Source: an uncultured Blautia sp. | GTDB lineage: Bacteria; Bacillota; Clostridia; Lachnospirales; Lachnospiraceae | Direction of reading: 5' to 3' | Assembly (NCBI RefSeq): GCF_937880195.1 | Contig: NZ_CALFLA010000056.1 | Location: 3,341 to 67,340 of the forward strand | DNA: 64,000 nucleotides | Part shown: piece after piece, positions 39,796 through 49,284 of the stretch | Position numbering within the stretch: the stretch's first letter is position 1 | How the letters are laid out: each line of letters starts with the position of its first letter | Position numbers and translations under genes: made by a program | The notes under the pieces: generated by a model | Databases searched by the model: none | Seen by the model: the letters and a program-made list of their open reading frames with translations, nothing else | Told to the model about the DNA's origin: nothing

Positions 39796-41280
39796 TCAGA
39801 GATTCGTATATCCCATAAGTGATTCATCTACCGCTCTGGCTGCTTCTCTTCCTTCCCGGATCGCCCACACAACAAGGGACTGTCCTCTTCTCATATCACC
39901 TGCTGCAAACACACGGGGAACATTTGTTTCATAACCCTCTGAAGCAGTTTTTACATTTGTTCTTCCATCTACCGCTACCTGAAAAGCATCTGTTACATAC
40001 TTCTGACTTCCAAGAAAGCCTGCTGCGATCAGGACAAGCTCTGCCGGAATCACCTCTTCAGAACCCTCCACTGGAATCATCTTCATTCTTCCTGTTTTTT
40101 CGTCACAGACACTTTTCAGTTTCGTGATCTTTGCTTTACAGACGTTTCCTTTTTTATCCGGGATAAACTCTGTTACCGTAGTCTGATAAACTCTTGGATC
40201 ATGACCAAAAACTGCTGCTGCCTCTTCCTGACCGTAATCTGTTTTCAGAATTTTCGGCCACTGTGGCCATGGATTTGCTTCTGTTCGTTCAGCCGGAGGT
40301 TCCGGCATCATTTCTAGCTGTGTCACACTTTTTGCTCCAAGCCGGATAACCGTTCCCACACAGTCATTCCCTGTATCTCCTCCGCCTATTACAAGAACGT
40401 TTTTTCCTTTTGCCAGTTCTTTTGGAGCCTTCTGGAAATCGCTGTCTAGAAGTGTTTTGGTTACTTTTCCCAAAAAATCCACAGCAAAATAAATCCCTCC
40501 TGCTTCTCTTCCCGGAATCCGTAGGTCTCTTGGATTTGACGCGCCGCATGTAAGCAGTACACGGTCATACTTTTTCAGAAGCTCTTCGGCCTTAATATCC
40601 CTGCCTACGTCTGTATTCACTACAAAGCGGACTCCTTCCTCCTCCATAAGGCGGATTCGTCTGTCTACCACAGCTTTCTCCAGCTTCATGTTTGGAATTC
40701 CATATCGGAGCAAACCGCCCGGACGGTCACTTCTCTCATAAACAGTAACGCTGTGTCCTCTTCTGTTCAGCTGCTGAGCTGCTGCAAGACCGGAAGGACC
40801 GCTTCCTACAACCGCAATCGTCTTGCCTGTGCGCACCATCGGCTTTTGAGGCTTAACCCAGCCTTCCTCAAATGCAGTTTCAATGATCGCACGTTCATTT
40901 TCTTTTGTAGCTACAGGCTCTCCGTCCATATTACAGGTACATGCAGCCTCACAAAGAGCCGGACACACCCTGGAGGTAAACTCCGGAAAGCTGTGAGTTT
41001 TACTTAGTCTTAAATATGCCTGCTTCCAGTTTCCTGTATAGACCAGGTCGTTTGTCTCCGGAACCAGATTATGAAGCGGACAGCCGGAGGTCATTCCTCC
41101 AAGGGTTGCTCCTGACTGACAGAAGGGGACTCCGCATGCCATGCAGCGGGCTCCCTGAAGCTTCTGTTTTTCCCGGCTTAAAGGAATACGAAACTCATGG
41201 AAATCTGCAATTCTTATCTTTGGATCAAGTACCCTGGCTGTTTGTCTCTGATATTCTAAAAATCCTGTTGGTTTTCCCAT
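39796..41280 (-). CDS. gltD: Glutamate synthase, small subunit GltD
   Basis: 494 residues. Transfers electrons from NAD(P)H through FAD and two [4Fe-4S] clusters to GltB. N-terminal cysteine motifs R-C-M-A-C-G-V-P-F-C and C-P-L-H-N, then an FAD Rossmann motif (V-V-G-S-G-P-S-G-L-A-A-A) and an NAD(P)H motif (V-I-G-G-G-D-T-G-N-D-C). Begins 10 nt after gltB; co-transcribed. Confidence 0.95.
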   Translation of the reverse strand: MGKPTGFLEYQRQTARVLDPKIRIADFHEFRIPLSREKQKLQGARCMACGVPFCQSGATLGGMTSGCPLHNLVPETNDLVYTGNWKQAYLRLSKTHSFPEFTSRVCPALCEAACTCNMDGEPVATKENERAIIETAFEEGWVKPQKPMVRTGKTIAVVGSGPSGLAAAQQLNRRGHSVTVYERSDRPGGLLRYGIPNMKLEKAVVDRRIRLMEEEGVRFVVNTDVGRDIKAEELLKKYDRVLLTCGASNPRDLRIPGREAGGIYFAVDFLGKVTKTLLDSDFQKAPKELAKGKNVLVIGGGDTGNDCVGTVIRLGAKSVTQLEMMPEPPAERTEANPWPQWPKILKTDYGQEEAAAVFGHDPRVYQTTVTEFIPDKKGNVCKAKITKLKSVCDEKTGRMKMIPVEGSEEVIPAELVLIAAGFLGSQKYVTDAFQVAVDGRTNVKTASEGYETNVPRVFAAGDMRRGQSLVVWAIREGREAARAVDESLMGYTNL

Positions 41281-41290
41281 GATATCCTCC

Positions 41291-44200
41291 TTAATGTTTT
41301 ATTCCCGTACTTTCATAAAAGGCTTCCATCTGCGCCTGCTCTCCTGTAAGACCTTTTTCCTCAAGCTTAGCGCTTAAAGTCAGCATCTTTTTGTACTCAT
41401 CCGGGATCAGCTTTTTAAAATGAGGCAAATACTGTTCAAAATGATCCAGCACCTCTTTTCCAATATCGGAGCCTGTAGCCTCCACATGGGCTCTGATCAG
41501 ATCATAAAGCTCTTTTTTGTCATATTTATTTTCTACTTTTTCAATGGAAAGCATGGCCTTGTTCATATTTCGGTAAAGACTGTTTTCCAGATCCAGCACA
41601 TAAGCAATTCCACCGCTCATTCCTGCCGCAAAGTTTTTTCCGGTTTTTCCAAGTACTACCACACGGCCGCCTGTCATATATTCACAGCCATGCTCGCCCA
41701 CGCCTTCTACTACCGCGTCTGCGCCGGAATTACGTACAGCAAACCGCTCTCCTGCAACGCCGTTAATAAAGGCAGCTCCGCTTGTGGCTCCATACAGCGC
41801 TACATTTCCTACGATAATATTTTCTTCTGCTCTGTATCCTGCTTTTTCCGGGATTTTTACGATTAATCTTCCTCCGGACAGACCTTTTCCAAAATAATCA
41901 TTACTGTCTCCGGTAAGAACCAGCGTCAGTCCCTTTGGAATAAAAGCGCCGAAGCTTTGACCTCCGGAACCGTTGCAATATACAACGATAGTATCGTCTG
42001 GAAGTCCTTTTCCTGTTTTTCTTGTAATCTCTGCTCCAAGCAGTGTTCCAAAAGTACGGTCTGTGTTTGTAACATCAACAGTAAGTTCTGTTTTTCTGCC
42101 TTTTGTAATTGCATCTGCACACTTTTTCAACAATACTTTTTCATCCAGGGTTTTCTCCAATCCAAAATGATAAACCGCTTTCGGATCAAATGTAACCTTC
42201 TGTCCGCTGTTGGCGTAAGGATTTTGCAGGATGGCGCTGATGTCCACCTTTCCCATATGCGTCTCCTTTTTTTTGTCAGCTTCCTTAAGAAGATCGCTTC
42301 TTCCCACCATCTCATCCACTGTTCTTACACCAAGCCGGGCCATATATTCTCTCAGCTCCTGCGCTATAAATTTCATGAAATTCTCCACGTATTCCGGTTT
42401 TCCACGGAAGCGTTTCCGAAGCTTTGGATTCTGGGTAGCCACACCTACAGGGCAGGTATCCAGGTTGCACACACGCATCATCACACAGCCCATTGTTACA
42501 AGAGGCGCTGTTGCAAAACCAAATTCTTCTGCACCAAGCAGCGCTGCCACAGCAACGTCCCTGCCGCTCATCAGCTTTCCGTCTGTTTCAATCCGCACTC
42601 TGTTTCGAAGTCCGTTTTTTAACAGTGTCTGATGAGTTTCACTGAGCCCCAGCTCCCAGGGAAGGCCTGCATTATGAATGGAACTCCGTGGAGCCGCACC
42701 TGTTCCCCCGTCATATCCGGATATCAGAATTGTCTGCGCTCCGGCCTTGGCTACCCCGGCGGCAACAGTTCCCACACCTGCCTCTGATACCAGCTTTACA
42801 GAAATATCCGCATACTTATTGGAGTTTTTCAGGTCATAGATCAGCTGTGCCAGATCCTCGATAGAATAAATATCATGATGGGGCGGCGGCGAGATCAGGC
42901 TTACCCCTGGTGTTGAATGGCGGGTTTTTGCAACCCATGGATATACCTTTTTTGCAGGAAGATGTCCTCCCTCTCCCGGCTTTGCCCCCTGAGCCATTTT
43001 AATCTGGATCTCCCTTGCGGAAACAAGATAACGGCTTGTAACTCCGAACCGTCCGCTTGCCACCTGCTTTATAGCTGAACAGCGGTCATTGTCTGATCCT
43101 GCAGAAGCAATACGCTCCTCACTTTCCCCGCCTTCTCCTGTATTGGACTTTCCGTGAAGATGATTCATGGCAACAGCAAGCGTCTCATGTGCTTCCTGGG
43201 AAATAGAACCGTAGGACATTGCTCCTGTTTTAAAGCGCTTTACGATTTCCTCAACGCCTTCTACCTCTTCAATAGGAAGAGGTTCCTCTGCATAGACAAA
43301 ATCCATCAGTCCTCTTAAAGAACCGTGATTTTCTTCATCAACAAGCTTTGTATATTCCTTAAACTGCTCATAGCTTCCATTTTTTGTGGACTGCTGAAGA
43401 AGATGTATGGTTTCGGGATTATATCTGTGTTCCTCTCCCTGGCTTCTCATCTTGTGGGCTCCCACACTGTCCAGGGTCAGATCTGTACTAAGCCCCAGAG
43501 GGTCAAATGCCTCTGAATGAAGCTTTTCTACATTTTCCTCAATATCTTCCAGGGTAATCCCGCCTATACGGCTCACCGTACCTGTAAAATATTTATCAAT
43601 TACTTCGCCAGAAATACCTACCGCTTCAAAAATCTGAGATCCCTGATAAGACTGAATGGTTGAAATTCCCATTTTTGACGCAATTTTTACAATTCCGCTT
43701 AATACCGCATGGTTATAATCATCCACTGCCGCATAATAATCTTTATCCAGCATATGATTTTCGATAAGCTCCCTGATCGTTTCCTGAGCAAGATATGGGT
43801 TCACCGCACTTGCTCCATAGCCAAGAAGTGTTGCAAAATGATGAACCTCTCTGGGTTCTCCCGATTCCAGAATAATTGCAAGAGACGTACTCTTTTTTGT
43901 CTTTACTAGGTGCTGATGTACTGCAGACACAGCCAGAAGAGAAGGAATCGGCATATGGTTTTCATCCACTCCACGGTCTGAAAGCACAAGAATATTTGCT
44001 CCCTCCCGAAATGCCTTGTCTACCTCCACAAAAAGCCGGTCAATAGCACGCTCCAGCTTTGTGCTTTTATAATAAAGAGTAGAGACTACTGCGCTTCTAA
44101 GACCTTCCTCCTTCAGGTTTTTAATCTTCAACATGTCTGTATTGGTCAAAATCGGATGTACAATTTTTAAAACTCTACAGTTTTCCGGCTTCTGTACAAG

Positions 44201-45841
44201 AAGATTTCCGTCTTTTCCCGCGTAAACACTGGTGGATGTTACGATCTCCTCTCTGATTGCGTCAATTGGAGGATTTGTCACCTGGGCAAAAAGCTGTTTA
44301 AAGTAATCAAACAACGGACGGTGCTCTTTGGAAAGTACGGCAAGCGGAGTGTCTACTCCCATTGCCCCTATACTTTCCGCACCGTTTAAAGCCATGTTTC
44401 TGACAGAGGTTCGATACTGCTCATAAGTATAGCCAAAAGCCTTCTGCAGTCTTGCCCTCTGTTCCTCTGTGTATTCCTCCACCCGGACATTGGGTATTCT
44501 GATGTCTTTCAGCTTTACAAGATTACGGTTAAGCCATTCTCCATAAGGCTGCTCTTTTGCGTATCTTTCCTTCAGTTCGTCATCATCGATTAGTTTTCCT
44601 TTAACCGTATCCACAAGAAGGATTTTTCCCGGATGAAGGCGTTCTTTCAGAACTATTTTTTCCTCCGGTACAGGAAGCACACCTACCTCTGAAGACAGAA
44701 TCATATATCCGTCTGAGGTAATATAATATCTGGACGGTCTGAGTCCGTTCCGGTCAAGGACTGCTCCCATAACATCTCCATCTGAAAACAGAATAGAAGC
44801 CGGTCCATCCCAGGGTTCCATCATGGTTGCATAGTACTGATAAAAGTCTCTTTTTTCCTGAGAAATCGTATCATTATATGCCCATGGCTCAGGTATTGTG
44901 ATCATAACTGCAAGAGGAAGATCCATGCCGCTCATTACAAGGAATTCCAGGGTATTATCAAGCATGGCAGAGTCTGATCCATTTCTGTTTACCACAGGAA
45001 GTACCTTATGAAGCTGTCCTTTCAGATAAGGGGATTCCATATTTTCTTCCCTTGCAAGCATTTTGTCTGCATTCCCACGAATGGTATTGATTTCTCCATT
45101 ATGAACAATAAAACGGTTAGGATGGGCTCTCTCCCAGCTTGGATTGGTATTTGTACTGAATCTGGAATGAACCATTGCAATGGCTGACTCATAATCCTGA
45201 TTTTGAAGATCTGTAAAAAAAGTACGGAGCTGGCCTACCAGAAACATTCCCTTGTATACAATTGTCCGGCTGCTCATGGAAACTACATAGGTATTATCAT
45301 TGCTCTGCTCAAATTCCCGGCGGGCGATATACAGCTTCCTGTCAAAATCGATTCCCTTATCCACATCCTGAGGTTTTTTGATAAATGCCTGCATAATACA
45401 AGGCATACAGACTCTTGCCTTATGTCCCAGCACATCCGGAACTATCGGAACTGTTCTCCATCCAAGAAGTTTCAGACCTTCTTTTTCAAGAATGATCTCG
45501 AACATCTTTTTTGCCTGGGCACGTCTTATTTCATGTTCTGGAAAAAAGATCTGGGCAATTCCGTATTCTCTTTCTCCGCCGATTTCAAATCCCTCTTTTT
45601 TACATGCTTTTTTAAAAAATTTATGAGAGATCTGCAAAAGGATTCCTACTCCGTCTCCTGTCTCTCCCTCTGCGTCCTTACCTGCACGATGTTCCAGATT
45701 TTCTACAATACGCAATGCGTTTGCTACTGTTTCATGAGTCTTTTTTCCTTTTATGTTGACAACTGCTCCGATACCGCAGTTGTCATGTTCAAATTCCTGA
45801 CGGTAAAGCCCCTTTTCTTTTTCATTTCTGGCTTCTTTCAT
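41291..45841 (-). CDS. gltB: Glutamate synthase, large subunit GltB
   Basis: 1516 residues. Uses glutamine and 2-oxoglutarate to make two glutamate. The N-terminal class II glutaminase begins near D-N-C-G-I-G-A-V, where the Cys becomes N-terminal after propeptide removal. The FMN-binding synthase domain is central, with the 3Fe-4S loop C-N-L-D-T-C-P-V-G-V-A-T, and the C-terminal G-x-G-x-G beta-helix follows. The start at 45841 is chosen because AAGGA lies 8 nt upstream; in-frame starts at 45850 and 45919 are possible. Lies 34 nt after pyrG on the same strand. Confidence 0.93.
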   Translation of the reverse strand: MKEARNEKEKGLYRQEFEHDNCGIGAVVNIKGKKTHETVANALRIVENLEHRAGKDAEGETGDGVGILLQISHKFFKKACKKEGFEIGGEREYGIAQIFFPEHEIRRAQAKKMFEIILEKEGLKLLGWRTVPIVPDVLGHKARVCMPCIMQAFIKKPQDVDKGIDFDRKLYIARREFEQSNDNTYVVSMSSRTIVYKGMFLVGQLRTFFTDLQNQDYESAIAMVHSRFSTNTNPSWERAHPNRFIVHNGEINTIRGNADKMLAREENMESPYLKGQLHKVLPVVNRNGSDSAMLDNTLEFLVMSGMDLPLAVMITIPEPWAYNDTISQEKRDFYQYYATMMEPWDGPASILFSDGDVMGAVLDRNGLRPSRYYITSDGYMILSSEVGVLPVPEEKIVLKERLHPGKILLVDTVKGKLIDDDELKERYAKEQPYGEWLNRNLVKLKDIRIPNVRVEEYTEEQRARLQKAFGYTYEQYRTSVRNMALNGAESIGAMGVDTPLAVLSKEHRPLFDYFKQLFAQVTNPPIDAIREEIVTSTSVYAGKDGNLLVQKPENCRVLKIVHPILTNTDMLKIKNLKEEGLRSAVVSTLYYKSTKLERAIDRLFVEVDKAFREGANILVLSDRGVDENHMPIPSLLAVSAVHQHLVKTKKSTSLAIILESGEPREVHHFATLLGYGASAVNPYLAQETIRELIENHMLDKDYYAAVDDYNHAVLSGIVKIASKMGISTIQSYQGSQIFEAVGISGEVIDKYFTGTVSRIGGITLEDIEENVEKLHSEAFDPLGLSTDLTLDSVGAHKMRSQGEEHRYNPETIHLLQQSTKNGSYEQFKEYTKLVDEENHGSLRGLMDFVYAEEPLPIEEVEGVEEIVKRFKTGAMSYGSISQEAHETLAVAMNHLHGKSNTGEGGESEERIASAGSDNDRCSAIKQVASGRFGVTSRYLVSAREIQIKMAQGAKPGEGGHLPAKKVYPWVAKTRHSTPGVSLISPPPHHDIYSIEDLAQLIYDLKNSNKYADISVKLVSEAGVGTVAAGVAKAGAQTILISGYDGGTGAAPRSSIHNAGLPWELGLSETHQTLLKNGLRNRVRIETDGKLMSGRDVAVAALLGAEEFGFATAPLVTMGCVMMRVCNLDTCPVGVATQNPKLRKRFRGKPEYVENFMKFIAQELREYMARLGVRTVDEMVGRSDLLKEADKKKETHMGKVDISAILQNPYANSGQKVTFDPKAVYHFGLEKTLDEKVLLKKCADAITKGRKTELTVDVTNTDRTFGTLLGAEITRKTGKGLPDDTIVVYCNGSGGQSFGAFIPKGLTLVLTGDSNDYFGKGLSGGRLIVKIPEKAGYRAEENIIVGNVALYGATSGAAFINGVAGERFAVRNSGADAVVEGVGEHGCEYMTGGRVVVLGKTGKNFAAGMSGGIAYVLDLENSLYRNMNKAMLSIEKVENKYDKKELYDLIRAHVEATGSDIGKEVLDHFEQYLPHFKKLIPDEYKKMLTLSAKLEEKGLTGEQAQMEAFYESTGIKH

Positions 45842-45875
45842 ACTCCTCATCCTTTCGTATTCCTGTCTGTTCCCT

Positions 45876-47504
45876 CTAAAGGGATACCGGTTCCTGCTTA
45901 TTCTTTTTAAAATCCACACTGGCTTTCACAAAACCTCCAAAAAGAGGGTGCGCATGATTGGGACGTGACTTAAATTCCGGGTGTCCCTGAGTTCCCTCAA
46001 AAAATGGATGATCCGAAAGCTCGATCATTTCCACAATCCTTCCATCCGGGGAAGTTCCGGCAATAGTCATTCCATGCTCTTCCAGTTCTTTTCTGTATGC
46101 GTTATTTACTTCATAACGATGTCTGTGGCGTTCCCTAATCTCTCTCATTCCAAAGAGCTCCGCTGCTTTTGAGCCTTCTGCCAGCAGGCAGGGATAGCTT
46201 CCAAGTCTTAAGGTACCACCCAGATCCTCTACCTGCTCCTGATCCGGCATAAGAGCAATTACCGGATGGCAGGATGCCGGATTCAGCTCTATGCTGTTGG
46301 CATCCTCATAGCCCAGTACATGACGGGCAAATTCAACTATTGCCATCTGCATTCCAAGACAGATGCCAAGAAAAGGAATTTTGTGAATTCTTGCATACTG
46401 GACTGCCAGAATCATTCCCTCTGTTCCCCTGTTCCCGAAACCACCGGGAACAAGTATTCCGTCTGCTGCATGAAGCGACTGATCCAGGTTTTTTTCATTT
46501 AATTCCTCTGAGTCAATCCAGGTAAGCTCCACCTTTGTCCTGCAGAAAATACCTCCATGCTTTAAAGCCTCTGCCACACTTAAATATGCGTCGTGAAGCT
46601 GCGTATATTTGCCCACAATTCCGATGTTTACTGTATATTTGGGGTTGCGCAGGCTTTTTACCATATCTTCCCAGTCTGTAAGATCTGGTTTTCTGTTTTC
46701 CAGCCTGAGAATTTCCAGAACCACATCTGCAAGTTTTTCACGCTCCATTGCAAGAGGCGCTTCATAAAGATATTCCACATCCAAGTTTTGCAGTACATGG
46801 CTTACCGGGACATTGCAGAACAGCGCAATCTTTCGGCGGATTTCATCTGTAAGAGGATACTCGCTTCTGCATACCAGAATATCCGGCTGAATTCCCATAC
46901 CCTGAAGCTCTTTCACACTTGCCTGGGTTGGTTTTGTTTTCATCTCTCCTGATGCCTTTAAAAACGGAATCAGGGTAACGTGGACCAGCACCGCATTTTC
47001 ATGACCTATTTCCTGCTGAAACTGACGTATGGCTTCCAGAAATGGCTGGCTTTCAATGTCGCCAACAGTTCCGCCTACTTCAATTATGGCGATTCTGTCT
47101 TCATCCTGAGTCTTTGGACGGTAAAACCGGCTTTTAATTTCATTTGTAATATGAGGAATAACCTGAACAGTCCCTCCTCCAAAATCACCATGCCGTTCTT
47201 TCTGAAGAACAGACCAGTAAATCTTTCCCGTTGTCACATTAGAATTTTTATCAAGATTTTCATCAATAAAGCGTTCATAATGGCCCAGATCCAGATCTGT
47301 CTCTGTTCCGTCCTCCGTTACAAATACCTCTCCATGCTGAATTGGATTCATGGTTCCCGGATCAATATTAATGTAAGGGTCAAATTTCTGCATTGTCACC
47401 TGACAGCCTCTGGCTTTCAGAAGTCTTCCCAATGATGCCGCAGTGATTCCCTTTCCAAGACCGGATACCACTCCACCTGTAACAAATACGTATTTTACTG
47501 CCAT
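45876..47504 (-). CDS. pyrG: CTP synthase
   Basis: 542 residues. Aminates UTP to CTP with glutamine. The N-terminal synthetase domain starts [16 protein letters not shown] with the nucleotide-binding loop, and the C-terminal class I glutaminase carries the Cys nucleophile in F-L-G-I-C-L-G-M-Q and His/Glu in G-H-P-E-F. The ATG at 47504 has GAGGAGG upstream. First gene of a pyrG-gltB-gltD run, with a promoter and a strong leader hairpin upstream. Confidence 0.96.
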   Translation of the reverse strand: MAVKYVFVTGGVVSGLGKGITAASLGRLLKARGCQVTMQKFDPYINIDPGTMNPIQHGEVFVTEDGTETDLDLGHYERFIDENLDKNSNVTTGKIYWSVLQKERHGDFGGGTVQVIPHITNEIKSRFYRPKTQDEDRIAIIEVGGTVGDIESQPFLEAIRQFQQEIGHENAVLVHVTLIPFLKASGEMKTKPTQASVKELQGMGIQPDILVCRSEYPLTDEIRRKIALFCNVPVSHVLQNLDVEYLYEAPLAMEREKLADVVLEILRLENRKPDLTDWEDMVKSLRNPKYTVNIGIVGKYTQLHDAYLSVAEALKHGGIFCRTKVELTWIDSEELNEKNLDQSLHAADGILVPGGFGNRGTEGMILAVQYARIHKIPFLGICLGMQMAIVEFARHVLGYEDANSIELNPASCHPVIALMPDQEQVEDLGGTLRLGSYPCLLAEGSKAAELFGMREIRERHRHRYEVNNAYRKELEEHGMTIAGTSPDGRIVEMIELSDHPFFEGTQGHPEFKSRPNHAHPLFGGFVKASVDFKKNKQEPVSL

Positions 47505-47528
47505 CTGTGATTTCCTCCTCCAGATCAT

Positions 47529-47583
47529 AAAAAAGGCGTCAGAGGCCTTAAGGGATTTTTCCCAAAAGCTTCTGACGCCTTTG
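47529..47583 (-). terminator. Leader hairpin/attenuator upstream of pyrG (may also end purF transcripts)
   Basis: A perfect 12-bp outer stem AAAGGCGTCAGA / TCTGACGCCTTT encloses a second small stem (GGGA/TCCC), then T6 on the minus strand. It lies 25 nt before the pyrG start and downstream of a candidate promoter, so it can attenuate pyrG or terminate purF read-through. Confidence 0.85.
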
Positions 47584-47617
47584 TCAGATAAAATGATCTT
47601 TTTAAAATATGTTCCTT

Positions 47618-47646
47618 ACTATAACTTATTTTTTTTCGTTTGTAAA
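47618..47646 (-). promoter_or_regulatory. Candidate promoter of pyrG
   Basis: TTTACA (47641-47646), 17-bp spacer, TATAGT (47618-47623), between the purF stop and the leader hairpin. The predicted start region is AAGGAAC, not the GGG run needed for the Bacillus reiterative-transcription mechanism. Confidence 0.6.
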
Positions 47647-47674
47647 GACATTTTTTTACAAATTTCCAATCCCT

Positions 47675-49051
47675 TTATTTGATCTCCATAGGATATTTTC
47701 CGTCAAAGCAGGCTTTGCATAATGGAAGATTTCCAGCCATTCCCTCCAGATAAGCAAGCTTCATATATCCCAGAGAATCTGCACCGATCATCCGACATAT
47801 CTCCTCCTCACTATGATTTGATGCGATTAGCTGGTCATTGGATGGAACGTCTGTCCCAAAATAACAAGGATAAAGAAACGGCGGAGAGGAAATCCTTACG
47901 TGAACCTCCTTTGCCCCTGCCTCCTTAAGCATATGGATCAAGTTCGCAATAGTGGTTCCCCTTACAATAGAATCATCTACCAGAACAATTCTCTTTCCCT
48001 TTACTACAGATTCCAATACACTCAGCTTCATATGTACGCTGGATTCTCTTTCCTTCTGGGTAGGCTTAATAAAGGTTCTGCCAATATAGCTGTTTTTATA
48101 AAATGCCAGTCCAAAGGGAATCCCTGACTCCTCAGAGTATCCTTTTGCTGCAGGAATACCGGACTCCGGAACACCTGTTACCAGATCCGCTTCCACCGGG
48201 TATGATTTTGCAAGAGATTTTCCTCCCCGAATACGTGCATCATAAATACCCACACCGTCAATTACACTGTCAAGACGGGCAAAATAAATATATTCGAACA
48301 CACAATGGGCCGTTTTTTTCACTGCCATCTCCTTATTTGACTGAATTCCATTTCTGGATATCGTAACCATTTCTCCAGGCTCTACATCCCGTATAAACTC
48401 AGCGCCTACTGAAGCAAGAGCACAGCTTTCAGAAGCCAGTACATAAGCATGATCTCTTTTGCCTATACAAAGAGGCTTTAATCCATAGGGATCGCGTACC
48501 CCTATCAGCTTCCTTGGACTCATGATTACCAGGCCGTAAGCACCCTTCAGCTTCTTCGCGGTTGTTAGAACAGCCTCTTCCACTGAATTGGAATGAACCC
48601 GTTCTCTGGCTATATGAAAAGCAATAACTTCCGAATCCGTAGTCGTATGAAAAATTGCTCCATTCTGAATCAATTCCCATTTCAGCTCTTTTGTGTTGAT
48701 CAGATTTCCGTTATGGGCAAGGGCCAGCGTACCCTTAATATATGATAGTACAAGAGGCTGCGCATTTTCTGCTACGGAGGCTCCGGTTGTTGAATATCGG
48801 ACATGTCCAATCCCCAGATCCCCGGACATTTTTTCGATTGTTTCCTGGCGAAGCACTTCACTTACCAAACCCAGATCTTTATGAAACTGTATATTCCCGA
48901 TTTCCCCGTTTGTCTGTGACACAGCAAGCCCGCAGGACTCCTGTCCTCTGTGCTGAAGAGCTGTCAGCCCATAATAAACAGAAGGAACTACATTACCTCC
49001 ATCCAGATCATAAATTCCAAATACACCACAGGCTTCTTTTAACTCTGCCAT
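47675..49051 (-). CDS. purF: Amidophosphoribosyltransferase PurF
   Basis: 458 residues. First step of purine synthesis: PRPP plus glutamine to phosphoribosylamine. The catalytic Cys is in K-E-A-C-G-V-F-G after a short propeptide, followed by the Ntn glutaminase domain. The PRPP loop is V-D-D-S-I-V-R-G-T-T. Cysteines near the C-terminus could ligate the [4Fe-4S] cluster of the Bacillus-type enzyme. The ATG at 49051 has GAGGAGG upstream. Divergent from glnN with back-to-back consensus promoters. Confidence 0.95.
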   Translation of the reverse strand: MAELKEACGVFGIYDLDGGNVVPSVYYGLTALQHRGQESCGLAVSQTNGEIGNIQFHKDLGLVSEVLRQETIEKMSGDLGIGHVRYSTTGASVAENAQPLVLSYIKGTLALAHNGNLINTKELKWELIQNGAIFHTTTDSEVIAFHIARERVHSNSVEEAVLTTAKKLKGAYGLVIMSPRKLIGVRDPYGLKPLCIGKRDHAYVLASESCALASVGAEFIRDVEPGEMVTISRNGIQSNKEMAVKKTAHCVFEYIYFARLDSVIDGVGIYDARIRGGKSLAKSYPVEADLVTGVPESGIPAAKGYSEESGIPFGLAFYKNSYIGRTFIKPTQKERESSVHMKLSVLESVVKGKRIVLVDDSIVRGTTIANLIHMLKEAGAKEVHVRISSPPFLYPCYFGTDVPSNDQLIASNHSEEEICRMIGADSLGYMKLAYLEGMAGNLPLCKACFDGKYPMEIK

Positions 49052-49081
49052 CTCTTTTCCTCCTCTCTTTTTCACATTGCC

Positions 49082-49109
49082 ATTATAGTGTGATAATTTT
49101 TTTTGTCAA
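49082..49109 (-). promoter_or_regulatory. Promoter of purF
   Basis: TTGACA (49104-49109), 16-bp spacer, TATAAT (49082-49087). It is 20 bp from the divergent glnN promoter. Confidence 0.85.
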
Positions 49110-49127
49110 GATTTTTCTAAAAAGTTA

Positions 49128-49155
49128 TTGACAACTGCTTTTTTTTGTGTATACT
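49128..49155 (+). promoter_or_regulatory. Promoter of glnN
   Basis: TTGACA (49128-49133), 16-bp spacer rich in T, TATACT (49150-49155). Confidence 0.8.
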
Positions 49156-49169
49156 ACTTCACATAAAGC

Positions 49170-49207
49170 AACGGCGCTTTGGATGAATTCCGGAGTGCCG
49201 TTTTTTT
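49170..49207 (+). terminator. Leader hairpin/attenuator upstream of glnN
   Basis: AACGGC(G)CTTTGGA pairs with TCCGGAGTGCCGTT around a five-base loop, followed by a seven-T run. It begins about 8 nt after the expected transcript start and about 80 nt before the glnN start codon. Confidence 0.8.
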
Positions 49208-49284
49208 ATTTCATTTTTATTCCGAACACCAGGGAACATTTTCTCTGTTCCTTGAAATGATCAATCTGAAAGGAGCTACTCTCA

